Assembly (NCBI RefSeq): GCF_005144585.1
Contig: NZ_SSMQ01000017.1
Span: 62,001 to 126,000, forward strand
DNA length: 64,000 nucleotides
Direction of reading: 5' to 3'
Origin: Polyangium fumosum
Lineage (GTDB): Bacteria; Myxococcota_A; Polyangia; Polyangiales; Polyangiaceae
The position numbers and the translations under genes were made by a program. Shown one piece after another: positions 1 through 13,434 of the stretch; positions within the stretch are counted from its first letter, which is position 1, and each line of letters starts with the position of its first letter. The notes beneath the pieces were generated by a model. That model was not told the origin of the DNA and did not search any database. It saw only the letters and a program-made list of their open reading frames with translations.

Positions 1-161
1 GGATGTACGAGGCGGCGGGAAGGACGCTAACGAAAGCGAGGCGGGAGCGTCAAGGCGGAGTGGAGGAGGCGGACACTCCGTTGCAGGAGGGTCAGGGAGG
101 CGGGGAGGAGGCGTCCGAGGCGTCGCTGAAGGGTCAGCGCGGCGGCGAGGGGCCGACGTAG
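1..161 (+). CDS. C-terminal end of an unidentified protein (5' truncated)
   Basis: A reading frame enters from the left edge of the window and stops at TAG 159-161. The 52 visible residues are Glu-, Gly- and Arg-rich and look like a hydrophilic tail. Third codon positions are strongly G/C in this frame, as in real genes of this genome, and much less so in the other open frame here. The stop lies 4 bp from the stop of the convergent kinase gene, a spacing seen at other convergent junctions in this window. No domain can be recognised, so no function is proposed. It could be non-coding. Confidence 0.4.
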   Translation, partial: MYEAAGRTLTKARRERQGGVEEADTPLQEGQGGGEEASEASLKGQRGGEGPT

Positions 162-165
162 ATGG

Positions 166-1263
166 CTAGTGCAGCAAAAACCGGCTGAGGACGAACAGCG
201 CGATCATCCCGAGCGCGACGCCCACGCCCGCGGCGAGGAGCAGCACGCCGCGGCCGTTCGATGCGCTGCCCGGCGCGGCCAGGGGAGCCATCGGCGAGGG
301 CGACGCATGCGACGCCGGCGCCGAGGGGAGGTTCGGTCGCGGCATGCTCTGCGGCACGCTCGGCAGGCGCATGCCGCCGTGCGGGTTTGCCTGCGAGGCG
401 TAACGCATCGGTTGCATGTCGTGCAGGGCCGCTTCGAGGCGCGCCGCGAGCACGCCGGCCGTCGGACGGCGATCCCGATCGCGGCGCAGGCAGTCGTCGA
501 TGATCGAGGCGAGCGCGGGAGGAAGGTCCGGCCGGCGTGAGGCCACCGGGTCCGCGTCGCGCGTCATGATGCGGACCATGAGCGCGTTGTAGTTCGGCGC
601 CTCGTGCGGGAGCGTGGCCGTGAGCGCCTCGTGCATGACGACGCCGAGCGACCAGACGTCGGCGCGGCCGTCGATGTCGTCGCGGCCCGCGGCCTGCTCC
701 GGGCTCATGTACGCGGGTGATCCGACGACGGTGCCCGTGCGCGTGAGCGTGAGGTGCTCGGGGTTGCCTTCGAGCATCTTGCTGATGCCGAAGTCGAGGA
801 TCTTGAGCACGGGCTCGCCCGTCGCCGCGCGGTGCGCGTAGAGGTTCGCGGGCTTGAGGTCGCGGTGGATGATGCCCTGCTGGTGCGCGCTGTCGAGCGC
901 GCGCACCACGCCGACGAAGAGCTCGGTGAGCATCGCCGGGTCGAGCATGCGCTCGCGCGCGATCCACGCGTCGAGCCCCTCGCCGTGGAGGAGCTCGAAG
1001 ACGAGGAAGGGCGAGCCGTCCTCGGCCTGCCCAAGATCGATGATCTCGACGATGCTCGGGCTGCGTACGCGGCCGCTCGCCTTCGCCTCGTTGAAGAAAC
1101 GCTGCAACGACACGGCGTCGGCCGCGACGTCGGGGTGCAGGATCTTGAGCGCGACCTCGCGGTCGATGAGCTCGTTCTTTGCAGCCCAAACGGTGCCGCT
1201 CGCGCCGGAGCCGAGCATCCGGACGAGGCGGTATCGAGATTGGATGAGATCGCCAGGGTTCAA
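166..1263 (-). CDS. Hanks-type Ser/Thr protein kinase with C-terminal membrane anchor
   Basis: Eukaryotic-type protein kinase of 365 residues. The catalytic Lys is in VALKIL (about residue 40), HRDLKPAN carries the catalytic Asp (about 135), DFG is at about 157-159, and an APE-like SPEQ follows. A Pro/Ser/Met-rich linker leads to a single hydrophobic segment at the extreme C-terminus, so the kinase domain is probably cytoplasmic and tail-anchored, with essentially no extracytoplasmic sensor. The open frame continues upstream into glnA, but that part is plainly out-of-frame glnA sequence. The only plausible start after the glnA stop is TTG at 1263, which puts the glycine-rich loop at the usual distance. 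No strong ribosome binding site is visible, so the start is uncertain. It lies 82 bp downstream of glnA on the same strand and may be cotranscribed with glnB-glnA. Confidence 0.85.
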   Translation of the reverse strand: MNPGDLIQSRYRLVRMLGSGASGTVWAAKNELIDREVALKILHPDVAADAVSLQRFFNEAKASGRVRSPSIVEIIDLGQAEDGSPFLVFELLHGEGLDAWIARERMLDPAMLTELFVGVVRALDSAHQQGIIHRDLKPANLYAHRAATGEPVLKILDFGISKMLEGNPEHLTLTRTGTVVGSPAYMSPEQAAGRDDIDGRADVWSLGVVMHEALTATLPHEAPNYNALMVRIMTRDADPVASRRPDLPPALASIIDDCLRRDRDRRPTAGVLAARLEAALHDMQPMRYASQANPHGGMRLPSVPQSMPRPNLPSAPASHASPSPMAPLAAPGSASNGRGVLLLAAGVGVALGMIALFVLSRFLLH

Positions 1264-1345
1264 CCGGCTGAGGAGGATACCAAAGCTCGGCCCGTCGGCG
1301 TAGCTGAGAGACGCGCCGCGAGCGTGCCGAGCTCGGTCTGCGGAA

Positions 1346-2758
1346 TCAGGTGTCGTAGTAGAGGAAGAACTCGTAGGGGACGGGGCGGAGGCGCACGGCG
1401 TCGAGCTCGCGCTCGCGCTTGTACTCGATCCACGTGTGGATGATGTCCCGCGTGAAGACGTCGCCCCGGAGGAGGAACTCGTGATCGCGCTCGAGGGCCG
1501 TGAGCGCCTCGTCGAGCGAGCCAGGGCACTTCGGCACCTCTTTGAGCTCCTCGGGCGAGAGCGCGTAGATGTCCTTGTCGAGCGGATCACCCGGGTCGAT
1601 CCGGTTCTGGATGCCGTCGAGGCCCGCCATCATCATCGCGGCGAAGGCGAGATAGGGGTTGCACGAGGCGTCCGGGAAGCGGACCTCGATGCGGCGGCCC
1701 TTCGGCGAGTTGCCAGCGGCGACCGGGATGCGGATCGCGGCCGAGCGGTTGCGGCTGGAGTACGCGAGGTTGACGGGCGCCTCGTAGCCCGGGACGAGGC
1801 GGCGGTAGCTGTTCGTCGTCGGGTTCGTGAGGGCCGCGAGCGCCTTCGCGTGCTTGAGGATGCCGCCGATGTACCAGAGGCCGATGTCCGAGAGGCCCGC
1901 GTAGCCGTCGCCCGCGAAGAGCGGCTTGCCGTCCTTCCAGAGCGACTGATGGCAGTGCATGCCGCTGCCGTTGTCGCCGAAGAGCGGCTTCGGCATGAAC
2001 GTCGCGGTCTTGTTGTGGCGCTTGGCCACGTTCTTCACGACGTATTTGAACCACATGAGCGTGTCGGCCATCGTCGTGAGCTTGTCGAAGCGCACGCCGA
2101 TCTCGCACTGGCCCGCGCTCGCGACCTCGTGGTGGCCGACCTCGACGGAGACGCCGCTCTCGATGAGCGTGGTCATCATGTCGCCACGCACGTCGCCGAG
2201 CGAGTCCGTGGGCGAGACCGGGAAATAACCTTCCTTGTGGCGGATCTTGTGCCCGAGGTTCGGGCCCGCCTTGCCCGTGTTCCACACGGCCTCGTCGGAG
2301 TCGATCTCGTAGAAGGCGCCGCGCGGGGAGTTGTCGTAACGGACCGAGTCGAAGACGAAGAACTCCGCCTCGGGGCCGAAGAACGTGGTGTCGGCGATGC
2401 CCGTCGCGCGGACGTGGTTCTCCGCCTTCTGCGCGATGTACCGCGGGTCGCGGCCGTAGGGCTGGCCGGTGACGGGGTCGGAGATCTTGCAGATGAGCGA
2501 GAGCGTCTTCTGCGCGTGGAACGGGTCGATCTTCGCCGTCGTCGGATCGGGCGTCATCGACATGTCCGACGCGTTGATCGGCTGCCAACCGCGCACCGAG
2601 GAGCCGTCGAAGCCGATGCCCTCTTCGAACATGTCTTCGGTCAGCCGGCTCGCCGGGATCGTCGTGTGCTGCCAGATGCCCGGCAGGTCGATGAACTTGA
2701 GATCGACGAACTTGCAGTCGTGATCTTTCGCGAATTGAATGACGTCTTTCGGCTTCAT
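1346..2758 (-). CDS. glnA: Type I glutamine synthetase
   Basis: Makes glutamine from glutamate, ammonia and ATP; cytoplasmic dodecamer. The 470-residue length is normal for GS-I. Recognisable blocks include the N-terminal GFDGSS loop, the PEAEFF metal-binding motif, the [10 protein letters not shown] active-site segment and the AGNSPKGRR nucleotide loop. Tyr398, in the IYALSPEE segment, aligns with the adenylylated Tyr397 of Escherichia coli GlnA, so control by an adenylyltransferase is possible. The ATG at 2758 has a purine-rich GGAGAAGAAAG ribosome site. The gene follows glnB by 13 bp, and this operon order fits PII-linked nitrogen control. A Ser/Thr kinase gene follows downstream. Confidence 0.97.
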   Translation of the reverse strand: MKPKDVIQFAKDHDCKFVDLKFIDLPGIWQHTTIPASRLTEDMFEEGIGFDGSSVRGWQPINASDMSMTPDPTTAKIDPFHAQKTLSLICKISDPVTGQPYGRDPRYIAQKAENHVRATGIADTTFFGPEAEFFVFDSVRYDNSPRGAFYEIDSDEAVWNTGKAGPNLGHKIRHKEGYFPVSPTDSLGDVRGDMMTTLIESGVSVEVGHHEVASAGQCEIGVRFDKLTTMADTLMWFKYVVKNVAKRHNKTATFMPKPLFGDNGSGMHCHQSLWKDGKPLFAGDGYAGLSDIGLWYIGGILKHAKALAALTNPTTNSYRRLVPGYEAPVNLAYSSRNRSAAIRIPVAAGNSPKGRRIEVRFPDASCNPYLAFAAMMMAGLDGIQNRIDPGDPLDKDIYALSPEELKEVPKCPGSLDEALTALERDHEFLLRGDVFTRDIIHTWIEYKRERELDAVRLRPVPYEFFLYYDT

Positions 2759-2771
2759 ACTTTCTTCTCCG

Positions 2772-6149
<3,378 letters not shown>

Positions 6150-6154
6150 CGCGC

Positions 6155-6736
6155 ATGCTGGTCATCCCGCCGCGCGCCGACCTTCGTGCCCAGCCCATCG
6201 AGACGCCGCGTCTCCTGCTCGCGCCCGTCGATCCGGCGGACTCGCCCGAGGTGTGGCTCGCGGTGAACGGGTCGCGGCCGCTGCTTTCGAAGTGGCTGCC
6301 GTGGGTGCAGTACTACACGGAGCCCGCGTCGAGCGTGCGCTTCACGGAGGCGTGTGTGGCCGACTGGGATCAAGGGCGCGCGGTGCGCTTCGCGATCCGA
6401 GAGCGCGCGGGGCGCACGTTCGCCGGTGTGGTGGGGCTCGAGTCGTGCGTGCACATGCATCGCTCGTGCGAGCTTGGATACTGGCTGCGCAAGGAGAGCA
6501 TGCGGCGCGGGCTGATGACGGAGGCGGCGCGCGCGGCGGTGGAGTTCGCGTTCCGGTACATGGGCGCGCATCGCGTGCGGGTCGCGGCCGCGACGGACAA
6601 CCACGCCTCGTTGCGGGTGATCGGGCGGCTCGGCTTCCGCTTCGAGGGCATCGCGCGGCAAGCCGAGTGGTGTGAGAACCGCTGGCTCGATCACGCGGTC
6701 TTCTCGCTTCTCGCGACGGATCCGCGTCCGACCTGA
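6155..6736 (+). CDS. GNAT-family N-acetyltransferase, RimJ/RimL type
   Basis: Protein of 193 residues resembling RimJ/RimL-type acetyltransferases, which acetylate ribosomal protein N-termini or small substrates with acetyl-CoA. Visible features are the ETPRLLL N-terminal strand, the E-LGYWL strand, a RRGLMTEA pyrophosphate-binding turn and the DNHASLRVIGRLGF segment typical of motif B. The gene starts 5 bp after the preceding kinase stop. A short hairpin (GCCTTC/GAAGGC, 6737-6753) follows it and could be a weak terminator. The substrate cannot be inferred. Confidence 0.88.
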   Translation: MLVIPPRADLRAQPIETPRLLLAPVDPADSPEVWLAVNGSRPLLSKWLPWVQYYTEPASSVRFTEACVADWDQGRAVRFAIRERAGRTFAGVVGLESCVHMHRSCELGYWLRKESMRRGLMTEAARAAVEFAFRYMGAHRVRVAAATDNHASLRVIGRLGFRFEGIARQAEWCENRWLDHAVFSLLATDPRPT

Positions 6737-6794
6737 GCCTTCCCCTTGAAGGCCGTACGCGGGCGGATGATGCTCGTCCGCAGGCGAGACGAAC

Positions 6795-8369
6795 GTGCGG
6801 CGCATCCCGTTTCGACTGTTCCGCGGCAGCCTCCCGCTCTTGCCGGTGGCGCCGGTGCTGGTGCTGGTGATCGGCATCGCGACGGCGTTCGCGATCGCGC
6901 TGCTCGGCATCGCGCAACTTCGTCGGATCAGCGACGATGCATCGTCCCTGCGCGCCGCCGCGATCGCCAGGACGCTCGCTGCGCGGATGCGCGTCGCGGC
7001 GGTGGAGGAGCGGCCCGAGATCGTGGGGCGCGCGGCGAGGCGCAGCGGCACGGAGCTCCTGCTCGTCGAGCAGGGTGGGCAGATCCTCGTCGACGAGAGC
7101 TTCGGTCCGCCGAACAAGGCCGAGGTGCAGCGGCTGCTCGCGGCCGGCAGCGGCGAGACACGCACGGCGCTCGGTCGCGTGCGGTTCGCCGCGCGACCGC
7201 TGGACCCGCCGCTCGATGGGATCGCGGTGCTCGCGTTCGTCTCGGCGCCGAGCCCGCCGCCGGGCTACGTGCCGCTCGTGAATGCGGTCGCGGCGTTGAC
7301 CGTGCTCCTGCTCGGCGTGGCGGTCTCCGTCGCGGTCGCGTTCACGAAGCAGCTCCGCGACGACGTCGAGTACGTGCGTGAGCGCATCGTGGACATGGCC
7401 CGGCCGGACGCAGCGCCGACCGGGCAGCCGATCCCGCTCCGCTCGCTCGATCAGGTCGGCGTGCTGACGGCCGCGTTCAACCTGCTCGTCACGCGCTTCG
7501 CGGCCGCCGAGCGCAGCTACCGCGCGGATCTGCTGCAGGCCTCGGAGATGGACAAGGAGCGCTCGGCGTTCCTCGCGGGGCTCAGCCACGAGTTGCGCAC
7601 GCCGCTGAACGCGATCCTCGGCTTCGCGCACGTGCTCGAGAGCGAGGTCGATGGTCCGCTCAGCGACGAGGCGCGCGAGTCGCTGGCGGTGATCCGGACG
7701 AGCGGCGAGCACCTGCGCCAGCTCATCGACGACATCCTCGAGCTGTCCGCGCTGGAGACGGGCACGCTGCAGCTCTCGCGTGGGCCCGTGGACGTCCGCC
7801 AGATCGCCGAGCAGGTCGTGCGCGAGGCGACTGCGACCATCAAGAAAAAACCGTTGGGGCTCGAAGTAACGGGCGAGAGCCGCCTCTACGCGTACGCGGA
7901 CAAACGGCGCGTGCGGCAGATCATCACGAACCTCGTCTCGAACGCGGTGAAGTTCACGACGCGGGGATCGGTGACCGTGACGATCGAGGCGCGCGGGTCG
8001 TTCGTGGCGATCGTCGTGCGCGACACGGGGCCGGGCATCCCGCGCGAGCAGACGGCGGCGATCTTCGAGGAATACAGGCAGCTCGGCGACGTGCAGTCGC
8101 GCCGGAGGGGCACGGGGCTCGGCCTCGCGATCACGAAGCGGCTCGTGCACATGCACGGCGGCACGATCGACGTGAGCAGCGAGATGGGGCGCGGCTCGAC
8201 GTTCACCGCGACCCTGCCGCACCTCGCGGATCCGGGCACGATCGTGGAGTCGTCGAGTGACTCGCGCGTGATCGATCTGTCCTCGGATCCGCCGCCGCGT
8301 CCGGCGCGCCTGCTCGACTCGATGACGCCGCCGCCGATGCCGTTGCCGCCGAGGAAGGGGGAGGGATGA
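6795..8369 (+). CDS. Membrane sensor histidine kinase
   Basis: Histidine kinase of 524 residues starting at GTG. Order: N-terminal transmembrane helix (about 15-38), a periplasmic stretch, a second helix (about 155-180), a HAMP-like linker, a DHp domain with LSHELRTPLN (phospho-acceptor His265), and a full ATPase domain with N-box (NLVSNAVKF), G1 (DTGPGIP) and G2 (GTGLGLAI). A Pro-rich tail of about 45 residues follows. No response regulator is adjacent. Its stop overlaps the next kinase gene by 4 bp (ATGA), so the two are translationally coupled and probably work together. Confidence 0.93.
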   Translation: MRRIPFRLFRGSLPLLPVAPVLVLVIGIATAFAIALLGIAQLRRISDDASSLRAAAIARTLAARMRVAAVEERPEIVGRAARRSGTELLLVEQGGQILVDESFGPPNKAEVQRLLAAGSGETRTALGRVRFAARPLDPPLDGIAVLAFVSAPSPPPGYVPLVNAVAALTVLLLGVAVSVAVAFTKQLRDDVEYVRERIVDMARPDAAPTGQPIPLRSLDQVGVLTAAFNLLVTRFAAAERSYRADLLQASEMDKERSAFLAGLSHELRTPLNAILGFAHVLESEVDGPLSDEARESLAVIRTSGEHLRQLIDDILELSALETGTLQLSRGPVDVRQIAEQVVREATATIKKKPLGLEVTGESRLYAYADKRRVRQIITNLVSNAVKFTTRGSVTVTIEARGSFVAIVVRDTGPGIPREQTAAIFEEYRQLGDVQSRRRGTGLGLAITKRLVHMHGGTIDVSSEMGRGSTFTATLPHLADPGTIVESSSDSRVIDLSSDPPPRPARLLDSMTPPPMPLPPRKGEG

Positions 8370-10270
8370 AGGACGTCGCCCGCACCTTCACGCGCAACAT
8401 CCTGGTCCGCCAGCTCCTCACGGGCTTCGGGGGCTTCTGCGCGATCGCGCTGCTCGCGCCGAACCTCATCGTGCTCGACTGGACGATGACGAAGAACGTC
8501 CTCGTCACCGGCGCCGCGCTCATGATCGTCGCGTTTGGGCTGTGCTTGCTCGTGACGGTGCTCCGGGTCCACAAGCATCGCGCGCTTCTGCATGTGCTCT
8601 CGGGGGGCACCGCGACGGTACGCGCGCAGGACTTCGGTGCTCTCGCGTCGCTGCCGAGCGCGATCACGCTGCGGACCTTCGTCGTCGGCTCGATCGTCTC
8701 CTTCGCTGGCATCGCGCCCGGGGTCCGTCCGGAGAAGCTCGATCAGGGCCGCGCCATCAGCCTGCTCTGTCTCACGATCACCATCGTCGGCGCCGCGTCG
8801 CTCATCCAGTACGTGTTCATCCGCGCGGCCACGGTGCGCCTGCTCGAGCTCGTGCCGATCGAGCCCATCACCACGCTGCTCGAGTCGCAGGAGCTGCACC
8901 AGATCCCGCGCCGAAGGCTCCTCCAGAAGTTCTTGATCGCGGTCGTCGCGCCCGTCGCGCTCGTAGGTGTGGGCGCGGTGCTCACGACGCACGCGCACAT
9001 GCGTACGCTCACCGAGCAGAGCCGGAAAAACACCGCGCTGCTCCTCGCGAAGATCGCGCTCGATCCAGGGCCGGTGCAGGGCAACAAGAACGCGCGCGAG
9101 GACGCCGTGGCCGCGGCTGCGGAGCACGGCTTCCTCGCGAGGATCACCGGCCCGCGGCGCGACGGAGATCCGACGTTCCGGCGTGAGGTCGACGGCGAGC
9201 TCGTGCTCAGCGTGCCGCTCGAAGACGGCCAGGCCGACGTACGCTTCACGGCCGAGCTCGACCCCGCCGTGACGACGGAGGGCGTGGCGATCGCCCTCGC
9301 GTTCGTCCTCCTCGCGGCGCTGCTCGGCGTGTTGATCGGTCAGGCCCTCACGGCCGACCTCAAGCTCGCCACGCACCGCGTGCGCCTGCTCGGTACCGAG
9401 AGCGTGCTGCGCGGCGCGACGCAGATCGCGCGGCCTGCGCGCTTCGAGCTCGTGGCGCGGCTCGGTCGGGCGATCGAGGTGCTCGCCGAGCGCTTCCGCA
9501 TCTTTGCAGGCGCGCAGGAGCGCGCGCTCGAAGCGCAGGAGGCCGCGCAGCGCATGCGAGGCCTGCTCTTCGCGAGCGTGAGCCACGACCTGAAGAGCCC
9601 GCTCAACGCGATCCTCGGCTTCGCGGAGCTCGTCGGTCGCGAGGAGCTCACCGTGAGCCAGCGCGAGAGCCTCGCGCTCATCGCGAACCGCGGCCGCGAG
9701 TTGCTTGGCCTGATCGAGTCGATCCTGGACACGGCGCGCGTCGAGGCCGGACAGCTCACGCTCATGCCGCGCGCGACCGAGGTCGCGATCCTCGCGACGG
9801 ACGCCGTGCGCAAGGCGCGCGAGCTCGCGGGCGACACGCAGAACGACGTCGTCCTCGAGGTCGCCGAGGGGCTGCCGACGATCCCGGTGGATCCTGCGTA
9901 CACGGCGCGCGCGATCGCCGTCGTTGTCGCGCATGCGATCCGGACGTCGGCGGTCGACGCGGCCTCTCGCGCGGTGCGTGTGCGCGCCCTCCGTCCTGCC
10001 GAACCAAACCAGGCCGTGCGAATCGACGTCGAGCTCGGCAGCCGCAACACTACGCGCGCCGAGCTCGAAGCCCTCTTCGCCCGCCGCGCCACCTCGCGCG
10101 GCCGCGGCCTCACCCTCGGCTTGAGCCTCGCGCAGTCGATCATGGAGCTGCACGGCGGCTCCGTGAAGGTGGAGGACACCCCCGACGGCGCGCCCGTCAT
10201 ACAGTGCTGGCTCCCCCTCGTGATCCCGGGCAGCCGCCCGCGGCTCTCCTCGAAGCCCGCGCTCGGCTGA
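8366..10270 (+). CDS. Histidine-kinase-like membrane protein with degenerate ATPase domain
   Basis: Protein of 634 residues with several N-terminal transmembrane helices, then a region flanked by helices near residues 200 and 310, a HAMP-like linker and a DHp domain with SVSHDLKSPLN (His407). The C-terminal catalytic domain is abnormal. Where the N-box Asn should lie the sequence reads IAVVVAHAIRTS, and no D-x-G-x-G G1 box is visible. A G2-like GLTLGLSLAQ and the terminal strands remain. It may not bind or hydrolyse ATP, acting instead as a phospho-acceptor or partner for the complete kinase encoded directly upstream with an ATGA overlap. Loss of activity is inferred, not shown. Confidence 0.85.
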   Translation: MKDVARTFTRNILVRQLLTGFGGFCAIALLAPNLIVLDWTMTKNVLVTGAALMIVAFGLCLLVTVLRVHKHRALLHVLSGGTATVRAQDFGALASLPSAITLRTFVVGSIVSFAGIAPGVRPEKLDQGRAISLLCLTITIVGAASLIQYVFIRAATVRLLELVPIEPITTLLESQELHQIPRRRLLQKFLIAVVAPVALVGVGAVLTTHAHMRTLTEQSRKNTALLLAKIALDPGPVQGNKNAREDAVAAAAEHGFLARITGPRRDGDPTFRREVDGELVLSVPLEDGQADVRFTAELDPAVTTEGVAIALAFVLLAALLGVLIGQALTADLKLATHRVRLLGTESVLRGATQIARPARFELVARLGRAIEVLAERFRIFAGAQERALEAQEAAQRMRGLLFASVSHDLKSPLNAILGFAELVGREELTVSQRESLALIANRGRELLGLIESILDTARVEAGQLTLMPRATEVAILATDAVRKARELAGDTQNDVVLEVAEGLPTIPVDPAYTARAIAVVVAHAIRTSAVDAASRAVRVRALRPAEPNQAVRIDVELGSRNTTRAELEALFARRATSRGRGLTLGLSLAQSIMELHGGSVKVEDTPDGAPVIQCWLPLVIPGSRPRLSSKPALG

Positions 10271-10315
10271 ACCGGCGCCTTCCCTCCTCCCTTCGTACGG
10301 GCTACGTCCTGCCGC

Positions 10316-11344
10316 ATGTCCGAGCGCGTGATCTCTCCGGCGTCCACCGCGGACGACGACCGCTTCGATCGGCTCTTCCGGCCGGACTCGCTCGACGAGT
10401 ACGTCGGGCAGGACAAACACCGGCAGAACCTCAAGGTCTTCGTCGAGGCCGCGAAGCGTCGGCGCGAGCCGGTCGATCACACCCTCTTCTGCGGCCCGCC
10501 CGGCCTCGGCAAGACGACGCTCGCGCACATCGTGGCGCGCGAGATGGGCGTGAACCTGCACGCCACGAGCGGCCCGGCCATCGAGCACAAGGGCGCGCTC
10601 GCCGGTCTGCTCACGAAGCTCGAAGCGCGCGACGTGCTCTTCATCGACGAGATCCATCGGCTCACGCCGGCCGTCGAGGAGAGCCTCTACCCTGCGATCG
10701 AGGCGTTCAAGATCGACATCATGACGGGCGACGGCCCGTACGCGACGACGATCCAGCTCGCGCTCAAGCCTTTCACGCTGATCGGCGCGACGACCCGCAC
10801 GGGCCTGCTCACGGCGCCGCTTCTCTCGCGTTTCGGCTACGTCGTGCGCCTCGACTTTTATCCCGTCGAGGATCTCCAGCGCATCATCACGCGGAGCGCG
10901 CGGCTCATCGAGGTGCCGATCGACGACGCCGGCGCCCGTGAGCTCGCCGCGCGCGCACGTGGCACGCCGCGCGTGGCGAACCGCCTCTTGCGGCGCGCGC
11001 GCGACTTCGCCGAGGTCCTCGGTACGGGCCGCATCACCGTGAAGATCGCCAGCATGACCGCCGAGCGCCTGGAGATCGACGCCGCGGGCCTCGACGAGAT
11101 GGATCGGCGCCTGCTCATGGTGATCATCGATCACTACGACGGAGGTCCTGTCGGCATCGACACGATCGCCGCCGCGCTGAGCGAGCCGCGCGACACGATC
11201 GAGGACGTCTACGAGCCTTACCTCCTCCAGCAGGGTTTCCTCGGCCGCACGCCGCGCGGGCGCATCGCCACGCGAAAGGCCTACGAGCACCTGGGCAAGC
11301 CGATGCCGGTGAAGGGAACACCCCAGGGCGATCTGTTCTCCTGA
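10316..11344 (+). CDS. ruvB: Holliday junction branch migration helicase RuvB
   Basis: AAA+ motor of the RuvAB complex, which drives branch migration of recombination junctions. The 342-residue length is typical. Visible motifs are Walker [10 protein letters not shown], Walker B FIDEIH, sensor 1 GATTRTGLL, the [13 protein letters not shown] sensor 2 region and a C-terminal winged helix ([15 protein letters not shown]). ruvA and ruvC are not adjacent; the gene sits between histidine kinase genes on the same strand. It starts 45 bp after the previous stop, so independent transcription is possible. Confidence 0.97.
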   Translation: MSERVISPASTADDDRFDRLFRPDSLDEYVGQDKHRQNLKVFVEAAKRRREPVDHTLFCGPPGLGKTTLAHIVAREMGVNLHATSGPAIEHKGALAGLLTKLEARDVLFIDEIHRLTPAVEESLYPAIEAFKIDIMTGDGPYATTIQLALKPFTLIGATTRTGLLTAPLLSRFGYVVRLDFYPVEDLQRIITRSARLIEVPIDDAGARELAARARGTPRVANRLLRRARDFAEVLGTGRITVKIASMTAERLEIDAAGLDEMDRRLLMVIIDHYDGGPVGIDTIAAALSEPRDTIEDVYEPYLLQQGFLGRTPRGRIATRKAYEHLGKPMPVKGTPQGDLFS

Positions 11345-11400
11345 AGCGGAAGAGCGGCTGCACGTTTCCCTTCCTGCACGACCACGGATAATCTCGTTCC

Positions 11401-13431
11401 GTGCTCCCCGCGCTCCCTGTGCTCGTCGTCGACGACGATGCCGTCAGCCGACATGTGCTGACGCAGGCGCTCGCGGGCGCCGGCATCCCCGTGGCCACCG
11501 CGGCGTCCGGCACCGAGGCGCTCGCGTGGCTCGCCGAGCGAGACGCGTCGCTCGTCCTGCTCGACCTCGTCATGGCTCCGCCCGACGGCTTCGAGGTGCT
11601 TCGCCACCTGCGTGAAGACACGCGCATCGGGGATGTCCCCGTCGTGGTGCTGACGGCGCTCGACACTGACGACGACATCACGCGCGCCTTCGACGCGGGC
11701 GCTGACGACTTCGTCCGCAAGCCGTTCCGCCCGGCCGAGCTCCTCGCGCGCATCCGCGGCCAGCTCCGCATGCGCGAGTACGTCGACGCGCTCTGGCGTC
11801 GTGAGCGCGACGCGCGCGTCGTCCTGGAGCTCACGCAGGCGCTCTCATCTACGCTCGACTTCCGCGACATCCTCTTCACGGTCGTACGTCGCATCGCCGA
11901 AGTGGCGCGGGTCGATCGATGCAGCATCGTGCTCGTCGGCGACAACGTCGATACGGGGTACGTCGTGGCCGCGAGCGACGATCGGGAGCTGCGCGATCTG
12001 CCCATCGTCCTCGACAAGTACCCGGAGATCCGGCGGACCCTGGAGACAGGCGAGGTCCTCGTGATCGAGGATGCCGCGACGCACCCGCTCTTCGAGGTCG
12101 TGCGCGCGGATCTGCCGCAGAACTCCTTTCGCTCGCTCGCGCTCGTCCCGATCGTCTACGACGACAAACCCATGGGCGTACTCTTCCTGCGCGCGCGGCA
12201 GCCAGGGACGATGCGTGATCACGAGCTCTCGCTCGCGCGCACGGTGGCGAACGCGACGGCCATCGCGCTGCGCAACGCGAAGATCCTGCAGTCGCTCCGA
12301 GATCAGACGCAGGAGATCAACGTCGCCCGATTCGAGGCCGAGCGCCGCCTCGCCGCGCTCGAACGGTACGCCGACTTCTTCCACTCAGCCGCGGACGGCA
12401 TCGTGGTCGTCGACGTGGACGGCCGGATCCTCTTCTCGAACGCGCGCGCACGCGAGATCACGGGCCTCACGGAGGAGCAGCTCGCCGCGAGCCGCCTCGC
12501 CGACGTCGTCGATCCGAAGGACCTCCCGACGCTCAACCGCATCCGCAGGAGCTTCAAGCGCAACGTCTTCCCGCACATGGTCGACATCACGATCCGCCGT
12601 TCGAGCGAGATCGCCTGCGAGCGCCGCATCATCAGCGTGAGCTCGAGCTCGGTGCTGCGCGAGGACGGCGGCGCGATCCTCGTGAGCCTGCGCGACGTGA
12701 CCGACGATCGCGCGATGGCCGCCGAGCTGAAGAAGACGAAGGAGTTCCTCGAGCGCGTCATCGAGAGCTCGGTCGACGCGATCATCTCGGCCGACAACGA
12801 GGGCGTGATTCGCCTCTTCAATCGCGCCGCGGAGCGCATCTACGGCTACCGCGCGAATGAAGTGATCGGCGCGATGAACGTGCGCGACCTCTACGCGCCG
12901 AACCGCGCCTCGCAGATCATGCGGCTCATCAAGTCGCCGGAGCACGGAGGCCCCGGGAGGCTCGAAGGCTACCGGACGGACGCGCTCGCGAAGGACGGTA
13001 CGCTGATCCCGGTGCTCCTCTCGGCCGCGTTGATCGTCGAGGACGATCGGCCCGACGGCTCCGTGGGTCTTTTCACGGACCTTCGCGAGCGCCTGCGCAT
13101 GGAGGCAAAGTTGACGAAGGCGCAAGAGGAGCTCCGTGCCCGCGAAAAACAGGCGCTCATCGCGGAGCTCGCGGGCGCGGCCGCACACGAGCTGAACCAG
13201 CCGCTCACGAGCGTGCTCGGCTACGCAGAGCTCATCAACCGGAGGGCGGAGGACCCGGCGTCCGTCCGCTCCGCAGCGTCGACGATCCTCGGGGAGGCGG
13301 AACGAATGGCCGAGATCGTCCGGAAGATCGGCAAGATCACGCGCTACGAAACCAAGGCGTACGTGGGGGCAGCGAAGATCATCGACCTGGACCGGTCCAG
13401 CGAAGAGGACCCCAACCGAGCGCTCGGGTGA
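11401..13431 (+). CDS. Multidomain signalling protein REC-GAF-PAS-PAS-DHp lacking an ATPase domain
   Basis: Protein of 676 residues from a GTG start. Domains in order: receiver (about 5-125; acceptor Asp55 in VLLDLVM, Lys107 in RKPF), GAF (about 140-300), two PAS domains (about 325-445 and 455-570) and a DHp helix pair with AAAHELNQPLTSVLGY (His596). Only about 80 residues follow the His, and no N, G1 or G2 box is present, so the catalytic ATPase domain is absent. It is followed 3 bp later by a kinase with a complete ATPase domain, which might phosphorylate it. The stop is supported by the next gene starting immediately afterwards, so this is not an obvious truncation by frameshift. Confidence 0.88.
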   Translation: MLPALPVLVVDDDAVSRHVLTQALAGAGIPVATAASGTEALAWLAERDASLVLLDLVMAPPDGFEVLRHLREDTRIGDVPVVVLTALDTDDDITRAFDAGADDFVRKPFRPAELLARIRGQLRMREYVDALWRRERDARVVLELTQALSSTLDFRDILFTVVRRIAEVARVDRCSIVLVGDNVDTGYVVAASDDRELRDLPIVLDKYPEIRRTLETGEVLVIEDAATHPLFEVVRADLPQNSFRSLALVPIVYDDKPMGVLFLRARQPGTMRDHELSLARTVANATAIALRNAKILQSLRDQTQEINVARFEAERRLAALERYADFFHSAADGIVVVDVDGRILFSNARAREITGLTEEQLAASRLADVVDPKDLPTLNRIRRSFKRNVFPHMVDITIRRSSEIACERRIISVSSSSVLREDGGAILVSLRDVTDDRAMAAELKKTKEFLERVIESSVDAIISADNEGVIRLFNRAAERIYGYRANEVIGAMNVRDLYAPNRASQIMRLIKSPEHGGPGRLEGYRTDALAKDGTLIPVLLSAALIVEDDRPDGSVGLFTDLRERLRMEAKLTKAQEELRAREKQALIAELAGAAAHELNQPLTSVLGYAELINRRAEDPASVRSAASTILGEAERMAEIVRKIGKITRYETKAYVGAAKIIDLDRSSEEDPNRALG

Positions 13432-13434
13432 GAG

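Noticed and set aside
1264-1590. Upstream extension of the first kinase frame into glnA
   Set aside because: The residues are Ser/Arg/Thr-rich out-of-frame glnA sequence; the kinase domain begins after TTG 1263.
7886-11290. Minus-strand open frame of more than 1100 codons
   Set aside because: It runs antisense to two histidine kinase genes and ruvB, is Arg/Asp/His/Glu-rich low complexity and shows no domain. It is a by-product of high GC.
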